From a virus: a DNA stretch of 35,953 nucleotides. The notes beneath the pieces are model-generated. The model had not been told where the DNA came from, did not search any database, and saw nothing but the letters and a program-made list of their open reading frames with translations. The position numbers and the translations under genes were made by a program. The first letter of the stretch is position 1, and every line of letters starts with the position of its first letter. The stretch spans positions 1 to 35,953 of IMG/VR virus record IMGVR_UViG_3300020166_000055; one strand, given 5' to 3'. This document shows positions 1 through 8,564 of the stretch, one piece after another.

Positions 1-1
1 A

Positions 2-3000
2 GACGCAACTACTAAAGCAGACCAAGCACTAGTAGACGCTAAAACATATGCAGATACAGCAGAAGCAGATGCAATTGCATCAGCAAATGCTTACACAGAT
101 GGTCGTGAAACAGCTATCACAACTGCTTATCAGTCATATTCAGATGTACAAAAAGCACGTGTCGATGCTATCCTATCAGCATCAAGTGCAGACAAAGATA
201 CGTTTGCAGAAATCGTTACATTTGTTAACTCAGTTGACACAACTAATGATACAGCACTAGGTACTGAAATTACTACACGTGCCGCAGCAGATACAGCACT
301 AAGTGGTCGTTTAGATACTATTGAAGGCTCAGGTACAGGTTCTGTAGCTAAAGCAGAAGCAGATGCAATTGCATCAGCAGAAGCTAAAGATGTAGTACGT
401 GCGGCAGCAGCAAATGCATATGCAGACCAAGCAGAAGCAGATGCAAACGCATATACTGATACACGTGAAACAGCTATCACAACTGCTTACCAATCATATG
501 CTGATACAGCAGAAGCAGATGCGGTAGCATCAGCAGAAGCAAAAGACGTAGTACGTGCAGCAGCAGCAAACGCATACGCAGACCAAGCAGAAGCAGATGC
601 AATCGCATCGGCAGAAGCTAAAGATGTAGTACGTGCGGCAGCAGCAAACGCATATACAGACCAAGCAGAAGCAGATGCAATCGCAGAGGCAGAAGCAAAA
701 GATGTAGTACGTGCAACAGCAGCAAACGCATATGCGGATCAAGCAGAAGCAGATGCGGTAGCATCAGCAGAAGCAAAAGACGTAGTACGTGCGACAGCAG
801 CGGCATTAGACGCAACTACTAAAGCAGACCAAGCAGAAGCAGATGCAATCGCAGAGGCAGAAGCTAAAGACGTGGTACGTGCAGCTGCAGCAAATGCATA
901 CGCAGACCAAGCAGAAGCGGATGCTAAAGCGTATACAGACACACGTGAAACAGCAATCACAACTGCATACCAAGCAGCAGACTCGTCACTATCGTCAGCA
1001 ATCAATACTGAAAAGTCACGTATTGATGCAATTATGTCAGCTTCAACAACAGATGCAGATACGTTCGCAGAAGTAGTATCTCTTGTTAACTCAGTAGATG
1101 CAACAAATGACTCAGTACTAGCCGGTGAAATTGCTAACCGTGCATCAGCAGATACAACACTACAAACAAATATCGACAATGAAGCATCAACACGTGCATC
1201 AGCAGATACAACACTACAAACAAATATCGACAATGAAGCATCAACACGTGCATCAGCAGATACAGCACTTGCTGGTCGTTTAGATACTGTTGAAGGTACT
1301 GGTACTGGTTCAGTAGCAAAAGCAGAAGCAGATGCAATCGCATCAGCGGAAGCAAAAGACGTAGTACGTGCGGCAGCAGCAAACGCATATGCGGATCAAG
1401 CAGAAGTAGACGCTAAAGCGTATACAGATACACGTGAAACAGCTATCACAACTGCTTACCAGTCATATGCGGACCAAGCAGAAGCAGATGCGGTAGCATC
1501 AGCAAATGCATACGCAGACCAAGCAGAAGTAGACGCAATCGCAGCGGCAGAAGCAAAAGATGTAGTACGTGCAACAGCAGCAAATGCATACGCAGACCAA
1601 GCAGAAGCAGATGCGGTAGCATCAGCAGAAGCAAAAGATGTAGTACGTGCAACAGCAGCAAATGCATACGCAGACCAAGCAGAAGCAGACGCAATCGCAT
1701 CGGCAGAAGCAAAAGACGTGGTACGTGCAGCTGCAGCAAATGCATACGCAGACCAAGCAGAAGCAGACGCTAAAGCGTATACAGATACACGTGAAACAGC
1801 TATCACAACTGCATACGAAGCGGCAGATAGCACACTTCAAACAAACATCAATACTGAAAAATCACGTATCGATGCGATTATGTCAGCATCAACATCAGAT
1901 GCCGATACGTTTGCAGAAATCGTTTCACTAGTAAACTCTGTAGATACGACAAATGATTCAGCACTAGGTACTGAAATTGCTAATCGTACATCAGCAGATA
2001 GTACACTGCAAACAAATATCAACAATGAAGCATCGACACGTGCATCAGCAGATACAGCACTTGGCAATCGTTTAAATACAATCGAAGGCACAGGTACTGG
2101 ATCAGTAGCAAAAGCACAAGCAGATGCACAATCATATGCAGACCAAGCAGAAGCAGATGCAATCGCATCAGCAGAAGCAAAAGATGTAGTACGTGCAACA
2201 GCAGCAAACGCATATGCGGATCAAGCAGAAGCAGATGCAATCGCATCAGCAGAAGCAAAAGACGTGGTACGTGCAGCATCAGCGGCATTAGACGCAACTA
2301 CTAAAGCAGACCAAGCACTAGTAGATGCGAAAGCATATGCTGATACAGCAGAAGCAGATGCAATTGCATCAGCAAACGCATATGCGGATCAAGCAGAAGT
2401 AGACGCTAAAGCGTATACAGATACACGTGAAACAGCTATCACAACTGCTTACCAGTCATATGCTGATACAGCAGAAGCAGATGCAATTGCATCAGCAAAT
2501 GCATACGCAGACCAAGCAGAAGTAGACGCTAAAGCATATACAGATACACGTGAAACAGCAATCACAACTGCTTACCAATCATATGCTGATACAGCAGAAG
2601 CAGATGCAATTGCATCAGCAAATGCATACGCAGACCAAGCGGAAGCAGATGCAAAAGCATATACAGATACACGTGAAACAGCTATCACAACTGCTTATCA
2701 GTCATATTCAGATGTACAAAAAGGTCGCGTTGACGCTATCTTATCTGCATCAAGTGCAGACAAAGATACATTTGCAGAAATCGTTACATTTATCAACTCA
2801 GTTGATACAACAAACGACACAGCACTGGGTACTGAAATCACAACACGTGCCGCAGCAGACACAGCACTAAGTGGTCGCTTAGATACTATTGAAGGCTCAG
2901 GTACTGGATCAGTAGCAAAAGCACAAGCAGATGCACAATCATACGCAGACCAAGCAGAAGCAGATGCAATCGCATCAGCAGAAGCAAAGGACGTGGTACG

Positions 3001-3931
3001 TGCGGCAGCAGCAAATGCATACGCAGACCAAGCAGAAGCAGATGCAATCGCAGCGGCAGAAGCAAAAGATGTAGTACGTGCAACAGCAGCAAACGCATAT
3101 GCGGATCAAGCAGAAGCAGATGCAATCGCATCAGCAGAAGCAAAAGACGTGGTACGTGCGGCAGCAGCAAATGCATACGCAGACCAAGCAGAAGCAGATG
3201 CGAAAACATATGCAGATGGTATTGTGTCAACAGAAGCATCATCAAGAGCAAGTGCTGATACAGCATTAGATGGTCGTTTAGACACTCTTGAAGGCGCAGA
3301 TACGGTAATAGGCTCAGTAGCAAAAGCAGAAAAAGATGCGAAGGCGTATACAGATACACGTGAAACAGCAATCACAACTGCTTACCAGTCATATGCGGAC
3401 CAAGCAGAAGTAGACGCTAAAGCGTATACAGATACACGTGAAACTGCAATTACATCAGCATATACATCAGCTATCTCAACAGCGGTAGCAGGTAAAGACA
3501 ATACTGATGAAATTACTGAAGGTACAACTAATCTATATTACACTGACGCAAGAGCAGACGCACGTGTTGCAAACGCAACTGGTACAAACCTAAACCTTTC
3601 AGCTAAATCAACATCTGATCTATCAGAAGGTTCAAACCAATACTTCACAGACGCACGTGCAGTAGCGGCAGTTGAAACAGCATTTACACACTCTCACTCA
3701 GCGACACAAACAGTAAACGCAACAGTAGCTACAAACAACGGCACTGGCGCAGTTACTTTTGACTTCAATGAGCTAGAAGGTGCAGTATCGTATACGGTTT
3801 ATCTAAACCGTCAGATGCTACGTCCAGGCGAGTTCTCAGTAAATACAGCATCAACAACTGCTAACCTAACAATTAGTACAGGTATCCTAGCAGAAGATGA
3901 TGAACTAGAAGTAGTAACAATTAAACTATAA
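2..3931 (+). CDS. Repetitive coiled-coil tail fibre protein (5' end outside window)
   Basis: The frame is open from base 2 to the TAA at 3929-3931, so about 1309 residues of a longer protein are visible and the start is missing. Most of it is built from 26-residue (78-base) units of two related kinds, one carrying KDVVRA (about 15 copies) and one carrying TDTRETAIT (about 10 copies). These are broken four times by longer modules with the pattern RIDAI..AS..DADTFAEIV..VNSVD followed by a GTGTGSVAKA linker. Alanine spacing and lack of Pro suggest a long trimeric coiled-coil shaft. Near the C-terminus (bases about 3510-3660) are two NLYYTDARADARV-type motifs, common in fibres of T4-like marine phages, then a beta-rich tip ending DDELEVVTIKL. 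Role inferred: distal or side tail fibre that contacts the host surface. The next gene is also fibre-like. Repeat copies are nearly identical at DNA level, so copy number could vary. Confidence 0.75.
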   Translation, partial: DATTKADQALVDAKTYADTAEADAIASANAYTDGRETAITTAYQSYSDVQKARVDAILSASSADKDTFAEIVTFVNSVDTTNDTALGTEITTRAAADTALSGRLDTIEGSGTGSVAKAEADAIASAEAKDVVRAAAANAYADQAEADANAYTDTRETAITTAYQSYADTAEADAVASAEAKDVVRAAAANAYADQAEADAIASAEAKDVVRAAAANAYTDQAEADAIAEAEAKDVVRATAANAYADQAEADAVASAEAKDVVRATAAALDATTKADQAEADAIAEAEAKDVVRAAAANAYADQAEADAKAYTDTRETAITTAYQAADSSLSSAINTEKSRIDAIMSASTTDADTFAEVVSLVNSVDATNDSVLAGEIANRASADTTLQTNIDNEASTRASADTTLQTNIDNEASTRASADTALAGRLDTVEGTGTGSVAKAEADAIASAEAKDVVRAAAANAYADQAEVDAKAYTDTRETAITTAYQSYADQAEADAVASANAYADQAEVDAIAAAEAKDVVRATAANAYADQAEADAVASAEAKDVVRATAANAYADQAEADAIASAEAKDVVRAAAANAYADQAEADAKAYTDTRETAITTAYEAADSTLQTNINTEKSRIDAIMSASTSDADTFAEIVSLVNSVDTTNDSALGTEIANRTSADSTLQTNINNEASTRASADTALGNRLNTIEGTGTGSVAKAQADAQSYADQAEADAIASAEAKDVVRATAANAYADQAEADAIASAEAKDVVRAASAALDATTKADQALVDAKAYADTAEADAIASANAYADQAEVDAKAYTDTRETAITTAYQSYADTAEADAIASANAYADQAEVDAKAYTDTRETAITTAYQSYADTAEADAIASANAYADQAEADAKAYTDTRETAITTAYQSYSDVQKGRVDAILSASSADKDTFAEIVTFINSVDTTNDTALGTEITTRAAADTALSGRLDTIEGSGTGSVAKAQADAQSYADQAEADAIASAEAKDVVRAAAANAYADQAEADAIAAAEAKDVVRATAANAYADQAEADAIASAEAKDVVRAAAANAYADQAEADAKTYADGIVSTEASSRASADTALDGRLDTLEGADTVIGSVAKAEKDAKAYTDTRETAITTAYQSYADQAEVDAKAYTDTRETAITSAYTSAISTAVAGKDNTDEITEGTTNLYYTDARADARVANATGTNLNLSAKSTSDLSEGSNQYFTDARAVAAVETAFTHSHSATQTVNATVATNNGTGAVTFDFNELEGAVSYTVYLNRQMLRPGEFSVNTASTTANLTISTGILAEDDELEVVTIKL
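381..3440. repeat. 78-base tandem coding repeats
   Basis: A 78-base unit recurs inside the fibre gene. For example, the block beginning gaccaagcagaagcagatgc starts at about 581 and 659, with a one-base variant at 737, exactly 78 bases apart. Copies differ mostly by silent changes (gat/gac, gca/gcg). They are in frame and coding, with no unique spacers, so this is not a CRISPR array. Boundaries are approximate, because the units are interrupted by longer modules near 964-1330, 1813-2110 and 2700-2940. Confidence 0.85.
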
Positions 3932-3940
3932 TCTAATCAA

Positions 3941-4001
3941 AGTTGGGGGGTTTGAACATTCCCCCCAACTGTCTTAACAAGACATGGGGATGAGAGATCC
4001 C
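3941..4001 (+). other. Three tandem stem-loops between two fibre genes
   Basis: The 103-base gap between the fibre genes holds three consecutive hairpins. Bases 3941-3950 (agttgggggg) pair perfectly with 3961-3970 across a 10-base loop. Bases 3971-3975 pair with 3979-3983. Bases 3987-3991 pair with 3997-4001. None is followed by a run of T, so a classical intrinsic terminator is not supported. RNA processing, mRNA stabilisation or a partial transcription block are possible. No late-promoter octamer lies between here and the next start, so the next gene probably depends on read-through. Confidence 0.6.
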
Positions 4002-4034
4002 TTCGAATTAGATAACCCTTAAAGGAGACAAAAA

Positions 4035-5504
4035 ATGTCACGTAAATTTAAAATTGGTGGTTCAAGTAAATCACTTAAAGACCTTTGGAAAGAAAAAAAA
4101 GCCGCAGCCGCTACCCTATCAACAAGTGATGGTAAATGGAACAATGTTTCAAACCTAGCATCAACGTCAGATGATGACTATAAAAACTTCAAGTTTAAAG
4201 TTAACACAAAAGGTGAGATGGAACCAATTCTTTCAGATGCAGATATTTCCGCAGATGACATCGTATTTGGCGCATCAAAATCAAACCTTCGCCGTATGGC
4301 AGACCTAGAACGTAACGTTTCAATTCTAGCAAACAAAATTTCAACAATCGATGGTGACGCAGAAGTTAACGATGCCTCATCAGACTTGTTTGATAACTGG
4401 ATCACAAAAGATACAGCGTTCACAAAAGACGTAACGCTTGGTCGTTCAGATACAACATCATGGTATTCCGGTACAACGGCATCACGTGTTGATGTAGACG
4501 GTCACCTATACCTAAATAACGGTTTAACACTTGGTTCAACAGCACAAGAAGTTTTCCGTGATCTAATGGGCGGCATGGCATCAACAGGTCTAACGTTCTC
4601 AGATTCAGGTAACACAATCAAAGTAGACGAAACACGTATCTCAACACGTTCATATGTTGATTCATCTATTGCGGCTCTAGCAGATTCAGCGCCGTCAACA
4701 CTAAACACACTAAACGAACTAGCAGCAGCACTAGGTGATGATGCAAACTTTGCTACAACTGTTAACAACAACATTGCAGGAAAAGTAGCAAAAACATCTT
4801 CACAAGCACTACGTGCAACAGATGCGATTACAGTTTCAAATGATACAATCACAATCCACAAAGGTGACGGTACATCAGAATCAGTAACAACATCAGATGC
4901 TAACTCAAACACATACCTAACAGGTGCGTCATTCGACACAGGCAATGGTGTTCTAACACTATCACGTAACAGTGGTTCAGTGACAGTTGACCTAGATGGT
5001 CGTTTCACAGACAACGGTTATGCAGATACAATGAATCAGCATGTTCGTACAAGTGATTCACCAACATGGTATAACGTAACAGCATCAGGAATGTTCAACG
5101 GTACAGCAACATACGCTAAGTATGCTGACCTTGCAGAACGTTATGCAGCAGATGCTCCATACGCAGAAGGTACAGTTGTAGTATTCGGCGGTGAAGCAGA
5201 AGTAACAGCGTCATCAGCATTCGCACAGCGTTCAGTTGCAGGTGTAGTATCACTACGTCCAGCGGTTGCTATGAATGCCGAAGCAGGTAACAATGAAACA
5301 CACCCATTCATTGCTCTACAAGGTCGTGTTCCAGTTAAAGTAACAGGTGACGTTAAGAAAGGCGACATCCTTGTTGCATCAGACGTTTCAGGTACAGCTA
5401 CAGCTTGGACAAACGAAGACGCAGACCCACGTATGACAGCATACGTTGGTATCGCTATTGCAGATGCAGTAGACGGTTTCGTAGAAGTAAAAGTAGGTAA
5501 GTAA
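4035..5504 (+). CDS. Tail fibre or virion structural protein
   Basis: 489 residues, with start ATG 4035 behind a good ribosome site (aaaggag). The N-terminal region is Ser/Asp-rich and has a likely coiled coil near residues 85-110. A middle segment contains TLNTLNELAAALGDDANFAT, a stretch typical of phage tail-fibre shafts. The last ~130 residues form a conserved-looking domain starting YADLAERYAADAPYAEGTVV and containing GRVPVKVTGDVKKGDILVAS, which I recognise from structural proteins of marine T4-like phages. Which fibre part this is cannot be told. It follows the repetitive fibre gene, suggesting one adhesion unit, and is closed by a strong terminator at 5527-5554. No enzymatic motif is visible. 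Confidence 0.65.
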   Translation: MSRKFKIGGSSKSLKDLWKEKKAAAATLSTSDGKWNNVSNLASTSDDDYKNFKFKVNTKGEMEPILSDADISADDIVFGASKSNLRRMADLERNVSILANKISTIDGDAEVNDASSDLFDNWITKDTAFTKDVTLGRSDTTSWYSGTTASRVDVDGHLYLNNGLTLGSTAQEVFRDLMGGMASTGLTFSDSGNTIKVDETRISTRSYVDSSIAALADSAPSTLNTLNELAAALGDDANFATTVNNNIAGKVAKTSSQALRATDAITVSNDTITIHKGDGTSESVTTSDANSNTYLTGASFDTGNGVLTLSRNSGSVTVDLDGRFTDNGYADTMNQHVRTSDSPTWYNVTASGMFNGTATYAKYADLAERYAADAPYAEGTVVVFGGEAEVTASSAFAQRSVAGVVSLRPAVAMNAEAGNNETHPFIALQGRVPVKVTGDVKKGDILVASDVSGTATAWTNEDADPRMTAYVGIAIADAVDGFVEVKVGK

Positions 5505-5526
5505 TTCTTATCAGAAACACTCAGAG

Positions 5527-5554
5527 AAAGGGAGCGGCAACGCTCCCTTTTTTT
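5527..5554 (+). terminator. Intrinsic terminator after fibre gene
   Basis: A 10-base-pair stem (aaagggagcg with cgctcccttt) is closed by a GCAA tetraloop and followed by further T residues. It ends the fibre unit. The next late-promoter box begins three bases later. Confidence 0.9.
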
Positions 5555-5557
5555 GTT

Positions 5558-5565
5558 TATAAATA
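5558..5565 (+). promoter_or_regulatory. T4-type late promoter box TATAAATA
   Basis: An exact match to the T4 late -10 element. In T4, transcription begins about six bases downstream of the octamer, here near 5571, which is also the best ATG of the following gene. That would leave almost no leader. Confidence 0.75.
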
Positions 5566-5570
5566 TGTTT

Positions 5571-6020
5571 ATGGAAATAAAATATTATAACAATCAAAAA
5601 ACAGTACAACTAAAAACTGAATCGTTCTTAGATAACCTAGAACGATATGACATAGCCCACACAACTAATCCATTAAATTTAAAGCATCGAATGGAATATG
5701 TTCCATGGGAAAAGTTAGTTATAACTGATAAGCAACGTGAAAGTTTTAATCCCGAACATGCAGTTGATATTATAGAATCATTTCATCCTGGAGTACACCA
5801 TCCAGTATGTGTTGCACTTTTTAACGGAGAGTATATAATTTGGGACGGACATCATAGTGCAGTAGTTGCATTTAAGACTGGCATGCCTAAGGCACCATGT
5901 GTTATATTTGAATGTGATACGATTGAAGATTTTCAAACATTACTTGACGCAGACACTCATATAAAATTCGATGAACAGCAGTTAATGATTATGTTTAGTG
6001 AATTTCTAGCAGAGGATTAA
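5571..6020 (+). CDS. ParB/sulfiredoxin-fold domain protein
   Basis: 149 residues from ATG 5571; an in-frame ATG at 5565 overlaps the late-promoter box and is less likely. The stretch VPWEKLVITDKQ followed by helices, HHPVCVALFNGEYIIWDGHH (residues about 76-95) and a further helix is the layout of ParB-type nuclease or partition N-terminal domains. DGHH stands where ParB proteins have their (D/N)G-(H/E)(R/H) nucleotide-binding motif. The whole protein is little more than this one domain, with no helix-turn-helix region, so plasmid-type partition is unlikely. An NTP-binding, kinase-like or nuclease activity is possible. There is no Shine-Dalgarno sequence. It ends converging on the minus-strand gene, sharing TTAA with it. 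Confidence 0.55.
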   Translation: MEIKYYNNQKTVQLKTESFLDNLERYDIAHTTNPLNLKHRMEYVPWEKLVITDKQRESFNPEHAVDIIESFHPGVHHPVCVALFNGEYIIWDGHHSAVVAFKTGMPKAPCVIFECDTIEDFQTLLDADTHIKFDEQQLMIMFSEFLAED

Positions 6021-6718
6021 TCGTTACTAAAGAATTTACTTAACGTAGATGACAGCCAAGACTTGTGTTCGTCTGACTTGTTTTCGACTACCCATTCGGG
6101 AAACTTTTTGAATAGTTTCTTCCACTGTTCCATCTCATTGTGTAAATCAATCACACGCCTGCTATACTCACTTGTGCCCGGTAGGCTATACTCATCTCGT
6201 ATATTTCTAAGATGATCTTTACATTTGCGCAAGTCTTCTATGTCTCTGTCAACCGCAAGTAATATTTCTTCGAAACTTTCACTAGTGTTAAACTTTTCGA
6301 TTAAGAACTTGTGATGATCTTTTTTTGCTTTACCATCATAAAGGAACATAATTTCTTGTAAGTCGTAGTATAATGCTTTTACTGGATTGATACTTTCTCT
6401 GTATCTTTCCATAACTTCTTTTATTTCAAATCTACTATCTATTGTGCTTAAATTTTCAAGAGCGGCCATAGCAACCATATTCATCTTTTGTCGGTTGTTT
6501 GTTATGTCACGCACGTATTTTTGTTTGATACGCTCTATAGCAGTATCAATTACTTTTTTCTCGTCTGATGTTAGTCCAGATTTAAGATATTCTAAGTGGC
6601 CAGGAGTTGTGTTATTGATACCAATACGAAGGCTATCCGCAATAACACCTGTCTTTAGGTATTCTTTGCAGTCACGGATGAACTTTTGCTTCTTGAAATC
6701 AATGATGCCTTTTGACAC
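6017..6718 (-). CDS. Uncharacterised helical protein
   Basis: 233 residues, not recognised. The predicted start is GTG at 6718, six bases after AGGAGG; an ATG two bases upstream (6720) is out of frame. The protein is highly charged and mostly helical, Lys/Glu/Arg-rich, with no membrane segment, signal peptide or Cys cluster. Residues about 125-200 (ALYYDLQEIMFLYDG, then FEEILLAVDRDIEDLRKCKD) look like a helical bundle. A perfect late box lies about 28 bases upstream on the same strand, so late expression and a virion or assembly role are likely, but function is unknown. Its stop codon overlaps the stop of the convergent ParB-like gene. Confidence 0.7.
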   Translation of the reverse strand: MSKGIIDFKKQKFIRDCKEYLKTGVIADSLRIGINNTTPGHLEYLKSGLTSDEKKVIDTAIERIKQKYVRDITNNRQKMNMVAMAALENLSTIDSRFEIKEVMERYRESINPVKALYYDLQEIMFLYDGKAKKDHHKFLIEKFNTSESFEEILLAVDRDIEDLRKCKDHLRNIRDEYSLPGTSEYSRRVIDLHNEMEQWKKLFKKFPEWVVENKSDEHKSWLSSTLSKFFSND

Positions 6719-6745
6719 ATGCTGCCTCCTTTATTCTCTCTATAG

Positions 6746-6753
6746 TATTTATA
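6746..6753 (-). promoter_or_regulatory. Late promoter box TATAAATA (minus strand)
   Basis: Read on the minus strand this is TATAAATACT, an exact late octamer, 28 bases before the GTG start of the 233-residue protein. It overlaps the end of the Nudix gene just upstream. Confidence 0.75.
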
Positions 6754-7174
6754 GGGATAATATAATATTTTTAATCTGCTTTAATTTGTTCTTTTTGAAT
6801 AGTGTGTCCCTGGTGCCTGGGTGCATGGGTTTTGGGAAATGTCCGCTATCAATCCATGCGTATCCTCCACTTTCTGTATTTAATTTTGGGAGAAACTCTG
6901 CATCTACAATTATAACAAATGTATAGTAGCTAAACTTCTTATCTCTCGAATGGTACTGGTCTAGTGGGTATATTTTTTCTACCCTATTTTCGATATCTAA
7001 ATCTATTTCTTCACGGAGTTCACGTAGCAATGCTTGCGAAACATTTTCATCTTGCTCTACTTTACCGCCCCAAAATCCCCAATGTCTAGCATATGATCCA
7101 GATGCGGCACGTTGTTGTAATAGTATTCTTTTCGTATCTTTTGCTACGATGCAACCACCTGCGGCTTTAATCAT
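6749..7174 (-). CDS. Nudix hydrolase
   Basis: About 141 residues from ATG 7174; GTG codons at 7189 and 7183 are alternative starts. The Nudix box is clear: GKVEQDE, then seven residues, then RELREEIDL. This matches G-x5-E-x7-R-E-U-x-E-E, with Asp where Gly is common. These enzymes hydrolyse nucleoside diphosphates linked to another group, such as oxidised dNTPs, NDP-sugars, ADP-ribose or capped RNA; the substrate cannot be read here. The likely start ATG overlaps the stop of the gp15-like gene (ATGATTAA), so the two are probably translated as a coupled pair from one late transcript. T4 also carries a Nudix enzyme (NudE), but not in this position. Confidence 0.85.
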   Translation of the reverse strand: MIKAAGGCIVAKDTKRILLQQRAASGSYARHWGFWGGKVEQDENVSQALLRELREEIDLDIENRVEKIYPLDQYHSRDKKFSYYTFVIIVDAEFLPKLNTESGGYAWIDSGHFPKPMHPGTRDTLFKKNKLKQIKNIILSL

Positions 7175-8564
7175 CAGTTTCACTTTCACTGATAAGTTCT
7201 AGCCTCCAGTAACCACCTTCGTAGATACCTTGATATGTATCACTCCAACTGCCATCTTCAAATTTGAATTGTTGCATAGTATATGTGTTGGTGACGTATG
7301 CTCTTTGTTCAAACTCACTTGCATCAAAACTAATAACCCATGATGAACCATTATATTCAATAATATCATTTTCTTCAATGTCAATTCCCCACACTGAATC
7401 AATATCAGCAGATCCCAAACATAGGTATCTTTGGCCAACATTTGGCGCTGGAAAGCTATTGAAACCTGGCTTAACTGTACTTGGATTAATTACTCTATCT
7501 ACGCTAGTTATAGTGTTGTTTGGTAGTGTATCACTGTCTAAGTCGAATAGAAGCGTTGTAGGGTCTCCTGTGCGCGATATAGAGCCTATTACATCAGCAT
7601 TTAAGTCTTCTAGTTCGCCATGATATTTAAGGCGCATTCTTGAAACCCCATCGTGTAAAGTACCATAATTAGATAGTACAGTGTCCCATTCTATTCCGTT
7701 TTCCCAATTGCCGTTCTCTAATGCTTTGATTAGTATAGTATCATCTTCTTTGTAAACGTTCACTGCATAGTTACCAGGAGTAACGACAACTGAATTATCT
7801 TTTTGTAAGTCAGCAAAGAATTCAAATGCGTTAGGATCATAATCGAGTGTATCTAAGTCAGAGTAATTATAAATGTTATGAATAATGTTTCTAATAACAT
7901 TTTGTTTTGTAACTTGTGCTGGTGGATTAATCCAAACTGGTATTTGGAAGAATAGACTTGCAATATCAATTTGATCCTCAATGCCTGCAGGGATACCACG
8001 ACTCGTCCATTGAATATCTGTAAGTTCTACTGTTGTAATCGTAGTCCAATCAATTGGGTTATCATTCTGTTGAATTTCAAGTGCTGGGTTGAATAGCACA
8101 AGCATCTGTTCTAACAGTTGTAATTTCTGGTCAGTATTAGATGTCCATACATCTACTTGCATGTTTAATAAGTATGGTACTGGCATCAATCTACCTACGC
8201 TGTACTTATTACCTTGTTCGTTTGTGTACTTACTTGTTTCTGGGTCCCAACGTCTTTCATTCACACCTACTGAATCTGTGAATAGTGGATCTTGTACTCT
8301 TGCTCTATCTGGTTGAAAACTCTGAACCCAACACGCAATAAATGGAGTTGAGTTAACAATGTTCTCTGAATTTCCTTTGACGATTGTGGCTGCCATACGA
8401 GATACGTCACCGTATCTTGCTGGTACACGCATGTAGTAATCACTTACACCATCATTCATCTTTTTACCTGTCTTAACAGAGAAGCCACTAAACATACGAA
8501 TGAACTGAAGGATATATCTTCTTATCTGTTCATCATAGAAATGCATTTGTCTTGTATCACTCAT
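7167..8564 (-). CDS. 15: Tail sheath stabiliser / tail completion protein (gp15-like)
   Basis: 465 residues. The N-terminal ~240 residues resemble T4 gp15 and its relatives: FYDEQIRRYILQFIRMF, then RVPARYGD, VGRLMPVPYLLNMQVDVWTS, LLEQMLVLFNPALEIQ and FFQIPVWINPPA. gp15 forms the hexameric ring that caps the top of the tail and joins it to the neck. T4 gp15 is about 270 residues; this protein has a ~200-residue C-terminal extension with Trp/Tyr-rich motifs (NDIIEYNGSSWVISFD and FEDGSWSD) that also occur in the sheath and gp14-like proteins here. It lies directly after the gp14-like gene with a TAATG overlap at 8562-8566, keeping the T4 order 14-15, but on the minus strand away from gene 13. 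Confidence 0.75.
   Translation of the reverse strand: MSDTRQMHFYDEQIRRYILQFIRMFSGFSVKTGKKMNDGVSDYYMRVPARYGDVSRMAATIVKGNSENIVNSTPFIACWVQSFQPDRARVQDPLFTDSVGVNERRWDPETSKYTNEQGNKYSVGRLMPVPYLLNMQVDVWTSNTDQKLQLLEQMLVLFNPALEIQQNDNPIDWTTITTVELTDIQWTSRGIPAGIEDQIDIASLFFQIPVWINPPAQVTKQNVIRNIIHNIYNYSDLDTLDYDPNAFEFFADLQKDNSVVVTPGNYAVNVYKEDDTILIKALENGNWENGIEWDTVLSNYGTLHDGVSRMRLKYHGELEDLNADVIGSISRTGDPTTLLFDLDSDTLPNNTITSVDRVINPSTVKPGFNSFPAPNVGQRYLCLGSADIDSVWGIDIEENDIIEYNGSSWVISFDASEFEQRAYVTNTYTMQQFKFEDGSWSDTYQGIYEGGYWRLELISESETDD

Noticed and set aside
130-3375. Long minus-strand frames rich in Leu/Ala/Ser opposite the fibre gene
   Set aside because: They are shadows of the repetitive plus-strand coding sequence; composition follows from the Ala/Asp codons on the other strand.
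381-3440. CRISPR-like direct repeats
   Set aside because: The 78-base repeats are contiguous, in frame and coding, with no unique spacers.
5571-6020. Plasmid-type partition system
   Set aside because: Only the N-terminal ParB-like fold is present, with no ParA and no DNA-binding domain.
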